A DNA stretch of 5,909 bases, from positions 1 through 5,909 of the forward strand of contig JAGTVE010000235.1 in assembly GCA_018224485.1 (NCBI GenBank), read 5' to 3'. Below the pieces are notes generated by a model, which was not told the DNA's origin, ran no database searches, and saw nothing but the letters and a program-made list of their open reading frames with translations. Origin of the DNA: Thioalkalivibrio sp. (GTDB taxonomy: Bacteria; Pseudomonadota; Gammaproteobacteria; Ectothiorhodospirales; Ectothiorhodospiraceae). The position numbers and the translations under genes were made by a program. Below are positions 1-5,032 of the stretch, piece after piece; position 1 is the stretch's first letter, and each line of letters starts with the position of its first letter.

Positions 1-885
1 GCCGGGATACTCTCCCTGGGCCACGGGGCCTTCTTCGGCCTTGGCGGCTACGCGATGGGCATGTACCTGACGCGCCAGATCGGCGATCAGGGCGTATACG
101 GCCATCCGGTACTGCCGGACTTCATGGTCTTTTTGAGCTACGAGGAACTGCCATGGTTCTGGCTGGGCTTCGACATGTTCTGGTTCGCGCTGCTGATGGC
201 GATGCTGGTGCCGGGCCTGCTGGCGCTGGTCTTCGGCTGGCTCGCCTTCCGTTCGCGCGTGACCGGAGTGTACTTCGCGATCATCACCCAGGCCCTGGTC
301 TTCGCGTTGATGCTCGCCTTCTTCCGCAACGAGATGGGCTTTGGCGGCAACAATGGCCTGACCGACTTCAAGGAGATCCTCGGCTTCTCGGTCCAGGCGC
401 GCGAAACCCGCGTCGCACTGTTCCTGGCCTCGGGTATTGCGGTGATCCTCGGGTACCTGGCCTGCCGCTACATCGTAACCTCGCGTTTCGGCCGCGTGCT
501 GATCGCCGTCCGCGACGCCGAGGACCGCACCCGGTTTTCGGGCTACCGGGTGGATCACTACAAGCTGTGGGTCTTCGTCTTCTCCGCCGTGCTCGCCGGC
601 ATCGCGGGCGCGCTGTACGTACCCCAGGTGGGCATCATCAACCCGGGCGAGTTCTCGCCGATCCGTTCCATCGAGGCCGTGCTTTGGGTCGCGGTCGGCG
701 GGCGCGGCAGCCTGTTCGGGGCGATCATCGGCGCCTTCGCGGTGAATGGCGCGAAGACCTGGTTCACCGTCGCCTATCCGATGTTCTGGCTGTTCGCGCT
801 GGGAGCGCTGTTCGTGCTGGTCACGCTGTTCCTGCCGCGTGGCCTCGTGGGCCTGTTCCGCCGTCGCAGGGAGGATGAATCGTGA
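1..885 (+). CDS. urtC: Urea ABC transporter permease UrtC (5'-partial)
   Basis: This is one of two inner-membrane permease subunits of the urea-specific, branched-chain-amino-acid-type (LivM-like) ABC importer. The frame is open from base 1, so the start codon and first membrane segment lie outside the window; 294 residues are visible, against a usual 350-390. The first visible residues (AGILSLGHGAFFGLGGYAMG) match the conserved early part of UrtC. Hydrophobic segments follow at about 59-83, 89-108, 137-158, 189-207, 232-249 and 260-279 of the fragment. The cytoplasmic loop that should contact the ATPases is at about 160-188 (RFGRVLIAVRDAEDRTRFSG). The block YVPQVGIINPGEF (206-218), followed by IEAVLWVAVGGRG, is characteristic of UrtC rather than generic LivM. 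The tail is basic (RRRRED). The TGA stop overlaps the urtD GTG start (GTGA), indicating translational coupling. LivM of an amino-acid transporter is the alternative, but the adjacent urease genes and motifs favour UrtC. Confidence 0.95.
   Translation, partial: AGILSLGHGAFFGLGGYAMGMYLTRQIGDQGVYGHPVLPDFMVFLSYEELPWFWLGFDMFWFALLMAMLVPGLLALVFGWLAFRSRVTGVYFAIITQALVFALMLAFFRNEMGFGGNNGLTDFKEILGFSVQARETRVALFLASGIAVILGYLACRYIVTSRFGRVLIAVRDAEDRTRFSGYRVDHYKLWVFVFSAVLAGIAGALYVPQVGIINPGEFSPIRSIEAVLWVAVGGRGSLFGAIIGAFAVNGAKTWFTVAYPMFWLFALGALFVLVTLFLPRGLVGLFRRRREDES
868..874 (+). promoter_or_regulatory. Ribosome binding site of urtD
   Basis: AGGGAGG lies inside the 3' end of urtC, 7 bases before the GTG at 882. 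It supports this GTG as the urtD start and the 4-base overlap with urtC. An ATG at 875 is out of frame with urtD and is not used. Confidence 0.8.
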
Positions 886-1712
886 GTCTCGCTCCGTATC
901 GGCAGCCGATCCGGCGGGACCGGGTCTTCCGCCTGCTGCAGTCCGAACCGGATTTCAGCGGCGCCAGCGATGGCGTGGTCCTCTACGTCGACGATGTCAG
1001 CGTCAGCTTCGACGGGTTCAAGGCCCTCGACCACCTGAGCCTGGCGGTCGACGAGGGCGAGCTGCGCTGCATCATCGGGCCGAACGGGGCAGGAAAGACC
1101 ACGATGATGGACGTGATCACCGGCAAGACCCGACCGGACTCGGGACGGGTCTACTTCGGGCGCGACATCGACCTGCTCGACCTCGACGCCTACCAGATCG
1201 CCCGTGGCGGGATCGGCCGCAAGTTTCAGAAACCGACCGTCTTCGAGGCCCTGACCGTCCTGGACAACATCGAGCTGTCCCTTGCCTCCCACAAGGGCAC
1301 CTGGAAGACCCTCTTCGCGCGGGTGGATCCGGCCCAGGCCCGGCGCATCGACGAGGTGCTGGTGACCATCGGCATGCAGGATCAGCGCCACCGGACCGCC
1401 GGCGCGCTCTCCCACGGAGAGAAACAGTGGCTGGAGATCGGCATGCTGCTGATGCAGAACCCGCGCGTGCTGCTGGTGGACGAGCCCGTCGCCGGCATGA
1501 CCGGTAACGAGACCGAGCGGACCGCCGAGCTGCTGACCTCGCTCGCCGGAGAGCACACGGTGATCGTGGTGGAGCACGACATGGCCTTCGTACGCTCGAT
1601 CGCCCGGCGCGTGACGGTGCTGCACCAGGGCACCGTCCTCGCCGAGGGCAGCATGAACCAAATACAGGCCGACCCGCATGTGGTCGAGGTCTATTTGGGA
1701 GAGGAGGAATGA
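882..1712 (+). CDS. urtD: Urea ABC transporter ATP-binding protein UrtD
   Basis: This is a cytoplasmic ATPase subunit (LivG-type) of the urea importer, 276 residues. About 34 N-terminal residues precede the ABC domain, which starts at LYVDDVSVSFDGFKAL. Visible motifs are Walker A GPNGAGKT (66-73), Q-loop FQKPTVF (Gln116), signature LSHGEKQWLEIGM (176-188, with H in place of the second G of LSGGQ), Walker B VLLVDEP (196-202) and switch His232 in VVEHDM. The GIGRKFQKPTVFE block and the LSHG signature are typical of UrtD and distinguish it from amino-acid LivG. The start is GTG at 882, chosen because AGGGAGG lies 7 bases upstream and the resulting length fits the family. It overlaps urtC by GTGA and urtE by ATGA, so the three are almost certainly co-transcribed. 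It is expected to form a heterodimer with UrtE under the UrtB/UrtC permeases. No damage or missing catalytic residue is seen. Confidence 0.96.
   Translation: MSLAPYRQPIRRDRVFRLLQSEPDFSGASDGVVLYVDDVSVSFDGFKALDHLSLAVDEGELRCIIGPNGAGKTTMMDVITGKTRPDSGRVYFGRDIDLLDLDAYQIARGGIGRKFQKPTVFEALTVLDNIELSLASHKGTWKTLFARVDPAQARRIDEVLVTIGMQDQRHRTAGALSHGEKQWLEIGMLLMQNPRVLLVDEPVAGMTGNETERTAELLTSLAGEHTVIVVEHDMAFVRSIARRVTVLHQGTVLAEGSMNQIQADPHVVEVYLGEEE
1697..1704 (+). promoter_or_regulatory. Ribosome binding site of urtE
   Basis: The purine run GGGAGAGG ends 4 bases before the ATG at 1709 and continues as AGGA up to the start. It lies within the last codons of urtD (GEEE), so the acidic tail of UrtD and the urtE ribosome binding site share the same bases. 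Confidence 0.7.
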
Positions 1713-2404
1713 TCCAGGTCAGCGGACTGAACCAGTATTATCGCCAGAGCCACATCCTCAGGGACCTGGAGCTGCGGGCGGAGCCCGGCCGCTGCACCTG
1801 CGTGATGGGCCGCAACGGCGTCGGCAAGACCACGCTTCTGAGGTGCATCATGGGCCTGCTGCCGGTGCGCAGCGGCCGGATCCTGCTCGGTGATCGCGAC
1901 ATCACCCGCCTGTCGCCGGAGGCCCGCGCCCGCAGCGGCATCGGCTACGTACCGCAGGGCCGCGAGATATTTCCCGAGCTCACGGTCGAGGAGAACCTGC
2001 GGGTGCCGCTTACGTCGCGCGCGGATCGTGCGCGGCAGATCCCCGATGCGGTCTATCAGCTCTTCCCGGTGCTGAAGGAAATGCGCCGGCGCCGCGGCGG
2101 AGACCTCTCCGGCGGACAGCAGCAGCAGCTTGCGATCGCCCGTGCGCTGGTCCTTGACCCCAAGGTATTGATCCTCGACGAGCCCGGCGAGGGCATCCAG
2201 CCCAACATCGTGCGCCAGATCGGCGACGTGATCCGCCAGTTGAACTCCGAGATCGGCTTGTCGGTGCTTCTGGTGGAGCAGAAACTCCCCTTCGCCCGCC
2301 GCGTGGCCCACGACTTCCACATCATGGAAAAGGGCACCGTCGTCGCGCACGGACCCATCCACGCCCTGACCGACGAACTGGTAAAAGAACACCTGAGCGT
2401 CTGA
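1709..2404 (+). CDS. urtE: Urea ABC transporter ATP-binding protein UrtE
   Basis: This is the second ATPase subunit (LivF-type) of the urea importer, 231 residues, cytoplasmic and membrane-associated. Motifs in order are Walker A GRNGVGKTT (34-42), Q-loop YVPQGREIFPELTVEENL (Gln83), a canonical LSGGQQQQLAIARAL signature (133-147), Walker B VLILDEP (153-159) and the segment LLVEQ, where Gln191 sits at the usual switch-histidine position. That His-to-Gln change is normal for LivF/UrtE proteins, so it is not a defect. The phrase DEPGEGIQPNIV is typical of UrtE. The ATG overlaps the urtD stop (ATGA), with a purine-rich ribosome binding site just upstream. It is the last gene of the urt operon; the order C-D-E matches urtABCDE operons elsewhere. 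The next gene downstream is on the opposite strand. Confidence 0.96.
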   Translation: MIQVSGLNQYYRQSHILRDLELRAEPGRCTCVMGRNGVGKTTLLRCIMGLLPVRSGRILLGDRDITRLSPEARARSGIGYVPQGREIFPELTVEENLRVPLTSRADRARQIPDAVYQLFPVLKEMRRRRGGDLSGGQQQQLAIARALVLDPKVLILDEPGEGIQPNIVRQIGDVIRQLNSEIGLSVLLVEQKLPFARRVAHDFHIMEKGTVVAHGPIHALTDELVKEHLSV

Positions 2405-2496
2405 TGCCCGTATAGGCGCAGCCGCGCCAGCGAGGTCAGGCCTTGTGCCTTGCGTGAAGGTCGCGCACCCTCAGCCCGAGGCTGGCCGTCGCGCCC

Positions 2497-2527
2497 GGTC
2501 CCGTTTCGGCCCGGAAAAGGCGGGACC
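2497..2527. repeat. Imperfect palindrome / hairpin after urtE
   Basis: GGTCCCG (2497-2503) is exactly complementary to CGGGACC (2521-2527). TTTC (2504-2507) can pair with GAAA (2514-2517) around a 6-base loop, leaving a 3-base AGG bulge on one side. The stem is about 11 base pairs. It could act as a transcription barrier for urtE or be part of a repetitive palindromic element. No U-tract follows it on the + strand. Confidence 0.55.
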
Positions 2528-2585
2528 TGTCCCCGTTCCCCCCGCGCTTACCTGGGGCAGAAGGAAAGACCTGACCCCGTGCCCC
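2524..2585. repeat. Pair of diverged 18-base direct repeats
   Basis: Copy one (2524-2541, GACCTGTCCCCGTTCCCC) and copy two (2568-2585, GACCTGACCCCGTGCCCC) match at 16 of 18 positions and start 44 bases apart. Between them, GGGGCAG (2554-2560) can pair with CTGACCCC (2571-2578, one bulged A) around a 10-base loop. Copy two runs on into GTTTTCCCC. Sequences of this general style (GACCTG-A/T-CCCC-GT with a C-rich tail) recall short palindromic elements scattered in proteobacterial intergenic regions. That identity is from memory and unproven here. Confidence 0.5.
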
Positions 2586-2601
2586 GTTTTCCCCTTTACT
2601 A

Positions 2602-2973
2602 TTACTTTGCCGCGAGCTCGGAGTCGATTTCCTGCTCGGCCTGCAGCCAGAAGGCGTGGTTGTCGCCGGTGAAACCGTGCTTCTCGGCGATGTAGTAGGC
2701 CGCGTCCTGGATCATGCGGTAGCGCTGCTCCGGGCTCACCGCGGACTTCGACGCGGCCTTGCGGGTGCTCGCCCTTGCCGGGGCCTTCGTGGTCGCGGCC
2801 GCCTTTCGCGGAGCCGCGGGTTTCGCCGCTGGCTTCTTCGGGGAGGTTCCGGCCGGCTTTGCCGCCTTGGGCGCTGGCGCCTTTTTGGCCGCCGGGGCAG
2901 GCTTTTTCGCGGGAGCTGCCGCGGACGACGTCGCCGCGGGTTTCGTTACGTTCTTTTTCGGTTCTCTGGCCAT
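2602..2973 (-). CDS. Small DUF2934-like protein with histone-H1-like Lys/Ala/Pro tail
   Basis: The gene encodes 123 residues in two parts. Residues 1 to about 80 are low-complexity Lys/Ala/Pro/Thr with repeated KKPA, KAPA and AKPA units, strongly basic, lacking a signal peptide or membrane segment, and like the tail of histone H1 or bacterial H1-like proteins. Residues about 83-117 (QRYRMIQDAAYYIAEKHGF then FWLQAEQEIDSEL) form an acidic, probably helical segment with the I-x-x-x-A-Y-x-I-A-E ... H-x-x-W-x-x-A-E pattern I associate with DUF2934. The function of that domain is not established. The tail suggests nucleic-acid or other polyanion binding (inference). The ATG at 2973 is chosen over an adjacent TTG at 2976, since GAGGG lies 9 bases upstream of the ATG. 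The gene is co-oriented with the urease genes but separated from ureG by 257 bases, with a possible promoter of its own, so membership of the ure operon is doubtful. Confidence 0.85.
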   Translation of the reverse strand: MAREPKKNVTKPAATSSAAAPAKKPAPAAKKAPAPKAAKPAGTSPKKPAAKPAAPRKAAATTKAPARASTRKAASKSAVSPEQRYRMIQDAAYYIAEKHGFTGDNHAFWLQAEQEIDSELAAK

Positions 2974-2982
2974 CAAATTTTA

Positions 2983-2987
2983 CCCTC
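2983..2987 (-). promoter_or_regulatory. Ribosome binding site of the H1-tailed gene
   Basis: Read on the - strand, GAGGG stands 9 bases before the ATG at 2973 and 6 before the neighbouring TTG. It supports the ATG as start and adds credibility to this small gene. Confidence 0.6.
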
Positions 2988-3002
2988 GGTTACCCAGCTA
3001 TA

Positions 3003-3031
3003 AGTAGATAGGATACGGCTTCACGTGTCAC
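3003..3031 (-). promoter_or_regulatory. Possible sigma-70 promoter of the H1-tailed gene
   Basis: On the - strand, GTGACA (3026-3031; 5 of 6 to TTGACA) is followed after 17 bases by TCTACT (3003-3008; 4 of 6 to TATAAT). This lies in a locally AT-rich stretch that contrasts with the GC-rich surroundings. Transcription would start near 2995, giving a leader of roughly 20 bases. The match is modest and made by eye. Confidence 0.3.
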
Positions 3032-3044
3032 TCATTCGATCATA

Positions 3045-3069
3045 GGTTGCCGGCACAACCCCAGCAACC
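3045..3069. repeat. Inverted repeat upstream of the H1-tailed gene
   Basis: GGTTGC (3045-3050) is complementary to GCAACC (3064-3069) across a 13-base loop. An internal CAACC (3056-3060) can alternatively pair with GGTTG (3045-3049), giving two mutually exclusive small stems. It sits just upstream of the candidate promoter, so an operator role is possible but unproven. On the + strand the stem is followed by ATTTTG, which is weakly terminator-like, but no + strand gene precedes it. Confidence 0.35.
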
Positions 3070-3230
3070 ATTTTGCGCCGCCGGGCGCCCGCTCCGCTGT
3101 AAGGCCTCTGCGGTCTCCGGCACCCTGGCAGGCGTAGACAGTGGTGCTCATCCGGTGCGCGACGGACCGTGCCGCGTCTCCGGGCATGGCGAACGTGCTG
3201 TGTCGGCGACAGAGGAAGGCGCTGCGCCGT

Positions 3231-3839
3231 TCACCTGAACAGGCCCTCGCGCTCCAGGAAGGCAACGACTTCCTCCAGCCCCTGCCCCGTCCGCAGGTTC
3301 GTGAACACGAAGGGGCGCTCCCCGCGCATGCGTCGGCTGTCCCGTTCCATCACCTCCAGCGAGGCGCCAACCCCGCCGGCGAGATCGATCTTGTTGATCA
3401 CCAGCAGATCGGAGCGGGTGATGCCCGGTCCGCCCTTGCGCGGGATCTTGTCGCCGGCGCAGACGTCGATCACGTACAGCGTGAGATCGGAGAGTTCGGG
3501 ACTGAAGGTGGCCGAGAGATTGTCGCCGCCGCTCTCCACGAAGATCAGTTCGAGACCCGGCAGCCGCTGTTCGAGGTCATCCACGGCGGCGAGGTTCATA
3601 GACGCGTCCTCACGGATCGCAGTGTGCGGACAGCCGCCGGTCTCGACCCCGATGATGCGGTCGGGGTCCAGCGCCTGCCGTCGGGTCAGGAATTCGGCAT
3701 CCTCGCGCGTGTAGATGTCATTGGTGACGACGGCGAGCTGGTAGCTGTCGCGGAGCCTGTGGCACAGGGCCTCGACCAGAGCAGTCTTGCCCGAGCCCAC
3801 CGGTCCGCCGACCCCGACTCTGAGCGCCTGTGATGCCAT
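3231..3839 (-). CDS. ureG: Urease accessory GTPase UreG
   Basis: This is a cytoplasmic SIMIBI-class GTPase (202 residues, normal length) that carries nickel and, with UreF and UreD/UreH, uses GTP to assemble the nickel centre of apo-urease. Visible motifs are P-loop GPVGSGKT (12-19), TNDIYTREDAEFL (39-51), the metal-binding loop GVETGGCPHTAIREDAS with Cys70-Pro-His72, FVESGGDNLSATFSPELSD (100-118) with the GTPase Asp/Glu region, and guanine-specificity NKID (149-152). All are intact and standard for the family. The ATG at 3839 has a strong ribosome binding site (AGGAGAGGT, 4 bases away). The gene follows ureF by 14 bases. It is the last recognised urease gene on this side, which agrees with the common C-E-F-G order. 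Confidence 0.98.
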   Translation of the reverse strand: MASQALRVGVGGPVGSGKTALVEALCHRLRDSYQLAVVTNDIYTREDAEFLTRRQALDPDRIIGVETGGCPHTAIREDASMNLAAVDDLEQRLPGLELIFVESGGDNLSATFSPELSDLTLYVIDVCAGDKIPRKGGPGITRSDLLVINKIDLAGGVGASLEVMERDSRRMRGERPFVFTNLRTGQGLEEVVAFLEREGLFR

Positions 3840-3843
3840 CCGG

Positions 3844-3852
3844 ACCTCTCCT
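3844..3852 (-). promoter_or_regulatory. Strong ribosome binding site of ureG
   Basis: AGGAGAGGT on the - strand, 4 bases before the ATG at 3839 and within the 14-base ureF-ureG gap. It is the clearest Shine-Dalgarno in the urease cluster and fixes the ureG start. Confidence 0.85.
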
Positions 3853-3853
3853 G

Positions 3854-4582
3854 TCAGCTTCGGAACAATCGACTGTACTGCGTTTCATGCAGCATCGAGG
3901 CCAGCGTTACGCCGGGCAGGCTGCCGCCAAGGTCCTCGTCCTCGAGACCCTGCGCGAGCTCCGCGACCTCGGTAAAACAACCGGACAGCTCACCCAGGAG
4001 GCGTTGCCCGTCGGTCTGGCCGAGCGGTACGAGCTTCACCGCCGCCGCGACCTGGTTCTCGCACCATGACCACAGATAGCCGTCCAGGACCTCGTCCAGC
4101 GGAATGCTCCACGCGGCCGCAGCGAGCGCGAACAGCGTGGCCCAGCAGGCATCATCGCGACGGGCCCATGCGGCGGCGCGCGCGAGATCGAGGTCCGTCA
4201 GCAGACGGGCCAGGGCCCTGCCCTGGTTCAGGTCCTCCGCGCGCAGCTCCGCGGTCTCGCGGCTGGCGCGAAGCCAGGCGTTCCAGCGGGCCACCGCGGC
4301 GCCGTCGCCCGCCACCCACGCCGCGTGCAGCCGTATCAGCGCCGGAAGGTCGACCCGCGCGTGCAGGTGCAGCAACTGCGCGCGGATCCAGTCCCGCACC
4401 GCGTCGGCATCGGCCACCCATCCCGCATCCACCGCGTACTCGAGGCCGGTGGAGTAGCTGTAGGCCCCCACCGGAAGGGTCGGACTGATCAGCTGCCACA
4501 GTCGCCGCCGAGCGGTCCGCGCGTCCGCGATCCCCTGCGGAGGCAAGGCCTCAGTGCGCGTGGCGATGATGATGGTGTCCAT
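3854..4582 (-). CDS. ureF: Urease accessory protein UreF
   Basis: This is the all-helical chaperone that binds UreD/UreH and UreG in the urease activation complex and is thought to regulate UreG GTP use. The frame gives 242 residues from the ATG at 4582. The conserved core starts at about residue 27 (LWQLISPTLPVGAYSYSTGLE) and ends with the usual blocks AVKLVPLGQTDGQRLL (181-196) and ASMLHETQYSRLFRS (228-242). The first ~25 residues (including an Ile-rich MDTIII) are less typical, and the first ten codons share bases with the 3' end of ureE in another frame. The nearest GGGGAGG is 15 bases before the ATG, rather far. A TTG at 4546, just after the ureE stop, is an alternative start giving 230 residues. 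The function is secure; the start is not. Confidence 0.95.
   Translation of the reverse strand: MDTIIIATRTEALPPQGIADARTARRRLWQLISPTLPVGAYSYSTGLEYAVDAGWVADADAVRDWIRAQLLHLHARVDLPALIRLHAAWVAGDGAAVARWNAWLRASRETAELRAEDLNQGRALARLLTDLDLARAAAWARRDDACWATLFALAAAAWSIPLDEVLDGYLWSWCENQVAAAVKLVPLGQTDGQRLLGELSGCFTEVAELAQGLEDEDLGGSLPGVTLASMLHETQYSRLFRS
4551..4582 (-). other. Dual-coding overlap of ureE tail and ureF start
   Basis: These 32 bases are read in two frames on the - strand. The ureE frame gives the end of the His tail (GHHHHRHAH, stop). The ureF frame gives MDTIIIATRT. The CAT/CAC repeats for His become ATC/ACC codons for Ile/Thr when shifted by one base. If UreF actually starts at the TTG at 4546, the overlap is only apparent. 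Confidence 0.6.
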
Positions 4583-5027
4583 GCGCGTGTGCCTGAACCT
4601 CCCCGGCGTAGGCCCCGGCCTCGGGTTCGAAGGGCAGTGTGGCCCCGGTCACGTTCAGGCCGAGACCGCGGACCATGTCATCCAGCACGTGATCGTGAAG
4701 GTATCGCAGCGACTCCCGAGTCATTTCCAGCGGCACGTGACGGTTGCCCAGATGGTAGCTGGCACGCATCAGCAGCAGTGCATCCGGCGAGCGCGCCTCG
4801 CTGACCGGCTCCGGGGCCGCCTCCACGCGGACCAGCGGGGCGCCGGGACCGCAGAGGTACTCGCCATGGCGCAGGATCTGGCCACGTTGCAGCATCACCG
4901 CCACCTCGGTCCCATCGTCGAGGACCGCCCGGAAGCGGCTTCGCTGCCGCGTCTCGAACGGCAGGCTGAGCGCCACCGACGCGGTCTCGGAGGAAGGGGC
5001 GGAACACCGGCGATCGAGCCTGAACAT
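4551..5027 (-). CDS. ureE: Urease accessory nickel metallochaperone UreE with His-rich tail
   Basis: This 158-residue cytoplasmic protein binds nickel as a dimer and hands it to UreG and the urease activation complex. The N-terminal domain starts MFRLDRRC. The C-terminal metal-binding domain shows YHLGNRHVPLEM (91-102) and the HDHVL motif (His111, His113). His97, His111 and His113 correspond, shifted by one, to the nickel ligands His96, His110 and His112 of Klebsiella UreE. The tail HAHGHHHHRHAH (147-158) has 8 His in 12 residues, the optional nickel-storage tail of this family. The ATG at 5027 is chosen over an upstream in-frame ATG at 5084 because the longer form would run into ureC and add 19 atypical residues. 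ureC ends 5 bases earlier, with no clear ribosome binding site, so translational coupling to ureC is likely. Its last 32 bases overlap ureF. Confidence 0.95.
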   Translation of the reverse strand: MFRLDRRCSAPSSETASVALSLPFETRQRSRFRAVLDDGTEVAVMLQRGQILRHGEYLCGPGAPLVRVEAAPEPVSEARSPDALLLMRASYHLGNRHVPLEMTRESLRYLHDHVLDDMVRGLGLNVTGATLPFEPEAGAYAGEVQAHAHGHHHHRHAH

Positions 5028-5032
5028 CGACG

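Larger units (their letters stand above)
2405..2601. other. Gene-free convergent intergenic region with hairpins
   Basis: These 197 bases lie between the stop of urtE (+) and the stop of the H1-tailed gene (-). Short open frames across it (from about 2445) have no recognisable protein character. It begins with two small hairpins: GGCGC-agcc-GCGCC at 2415-2428 and CAGCC-cga-GGCTG at 2472-2484. A longer imperfect stem at 2497-2527 and two diverged repeat copies at 2524-2541 and 2568-2585 follow. No stem is directly followed by a clean T-run on either strand, so a classical intrinsic terminator cannot be asserted. Transcription of the converging units must nonetheless end around here. Confidence 0.6.
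2974..3230. other. Noncoding spacer between ureG and the H1-tailed gene
   Basis: These 257 bases hold no convincing gene. An open frame on the - strand (3265 down to 3032, TTG start) overlaps the ureG end but has no recognisable character and no clear ribosome binding site. Just after the ureG stop on the - strand is a tiny GC hairpin (GGCG-CAG-CGCC type, 3218-3228) with no real T-run. TGTCGGCGACA (3201-3211) is a short palindrome. An inverted repeat lies at 3045-3069. The part near 2974-3045 is AT-rich and probably carries the promoter of the downstream gene. Confidence 0.5.

Noticed and set aside
774..1679. Long 301-codon open frame on the - strand
   Set aside because: It lies wholly opposite urtD, which has every ABC motif intact. 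The protein has no recognisable character. It is a shadow frame caused by high GC.
1709..2404. UrtE lacking the switch histidine as a possible inactive ATPase
   Set aside because: Gln at this position (LLVEQ) is the norm in LivF/UrtE proteins, and all other motifs are canonical.
2415..2428. Hairpin 10 bases after the urtE stop as an intrinsic terminator
   Set aside because: Only a 5 bp stem, and no T-run follows, so it is listed only as part of the structured spacer.
2656..3011. Several + strand open frames rich in Gly, Arg, Ala and Phe
   Set aside because: They mirror the Lys/Ala/Pro-rich codons of the - strand H1-tailed gene. The - strand reading has a ribosome binding site and a domain-like C-terminus.
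3032..3265. 77-codon open frame on the - strand overlapping the ureG end
   Set aside because: TTG start, no clear ribosome binding site, no family resemblance, overlap with ureG. A real small protein cannot be excluded but is unsupported.
3141..3833. 230-codon open frame on the + strand
   Set aside because: It lies antisense to ureG and simply reflects the codon structure of that well-conserved gene.
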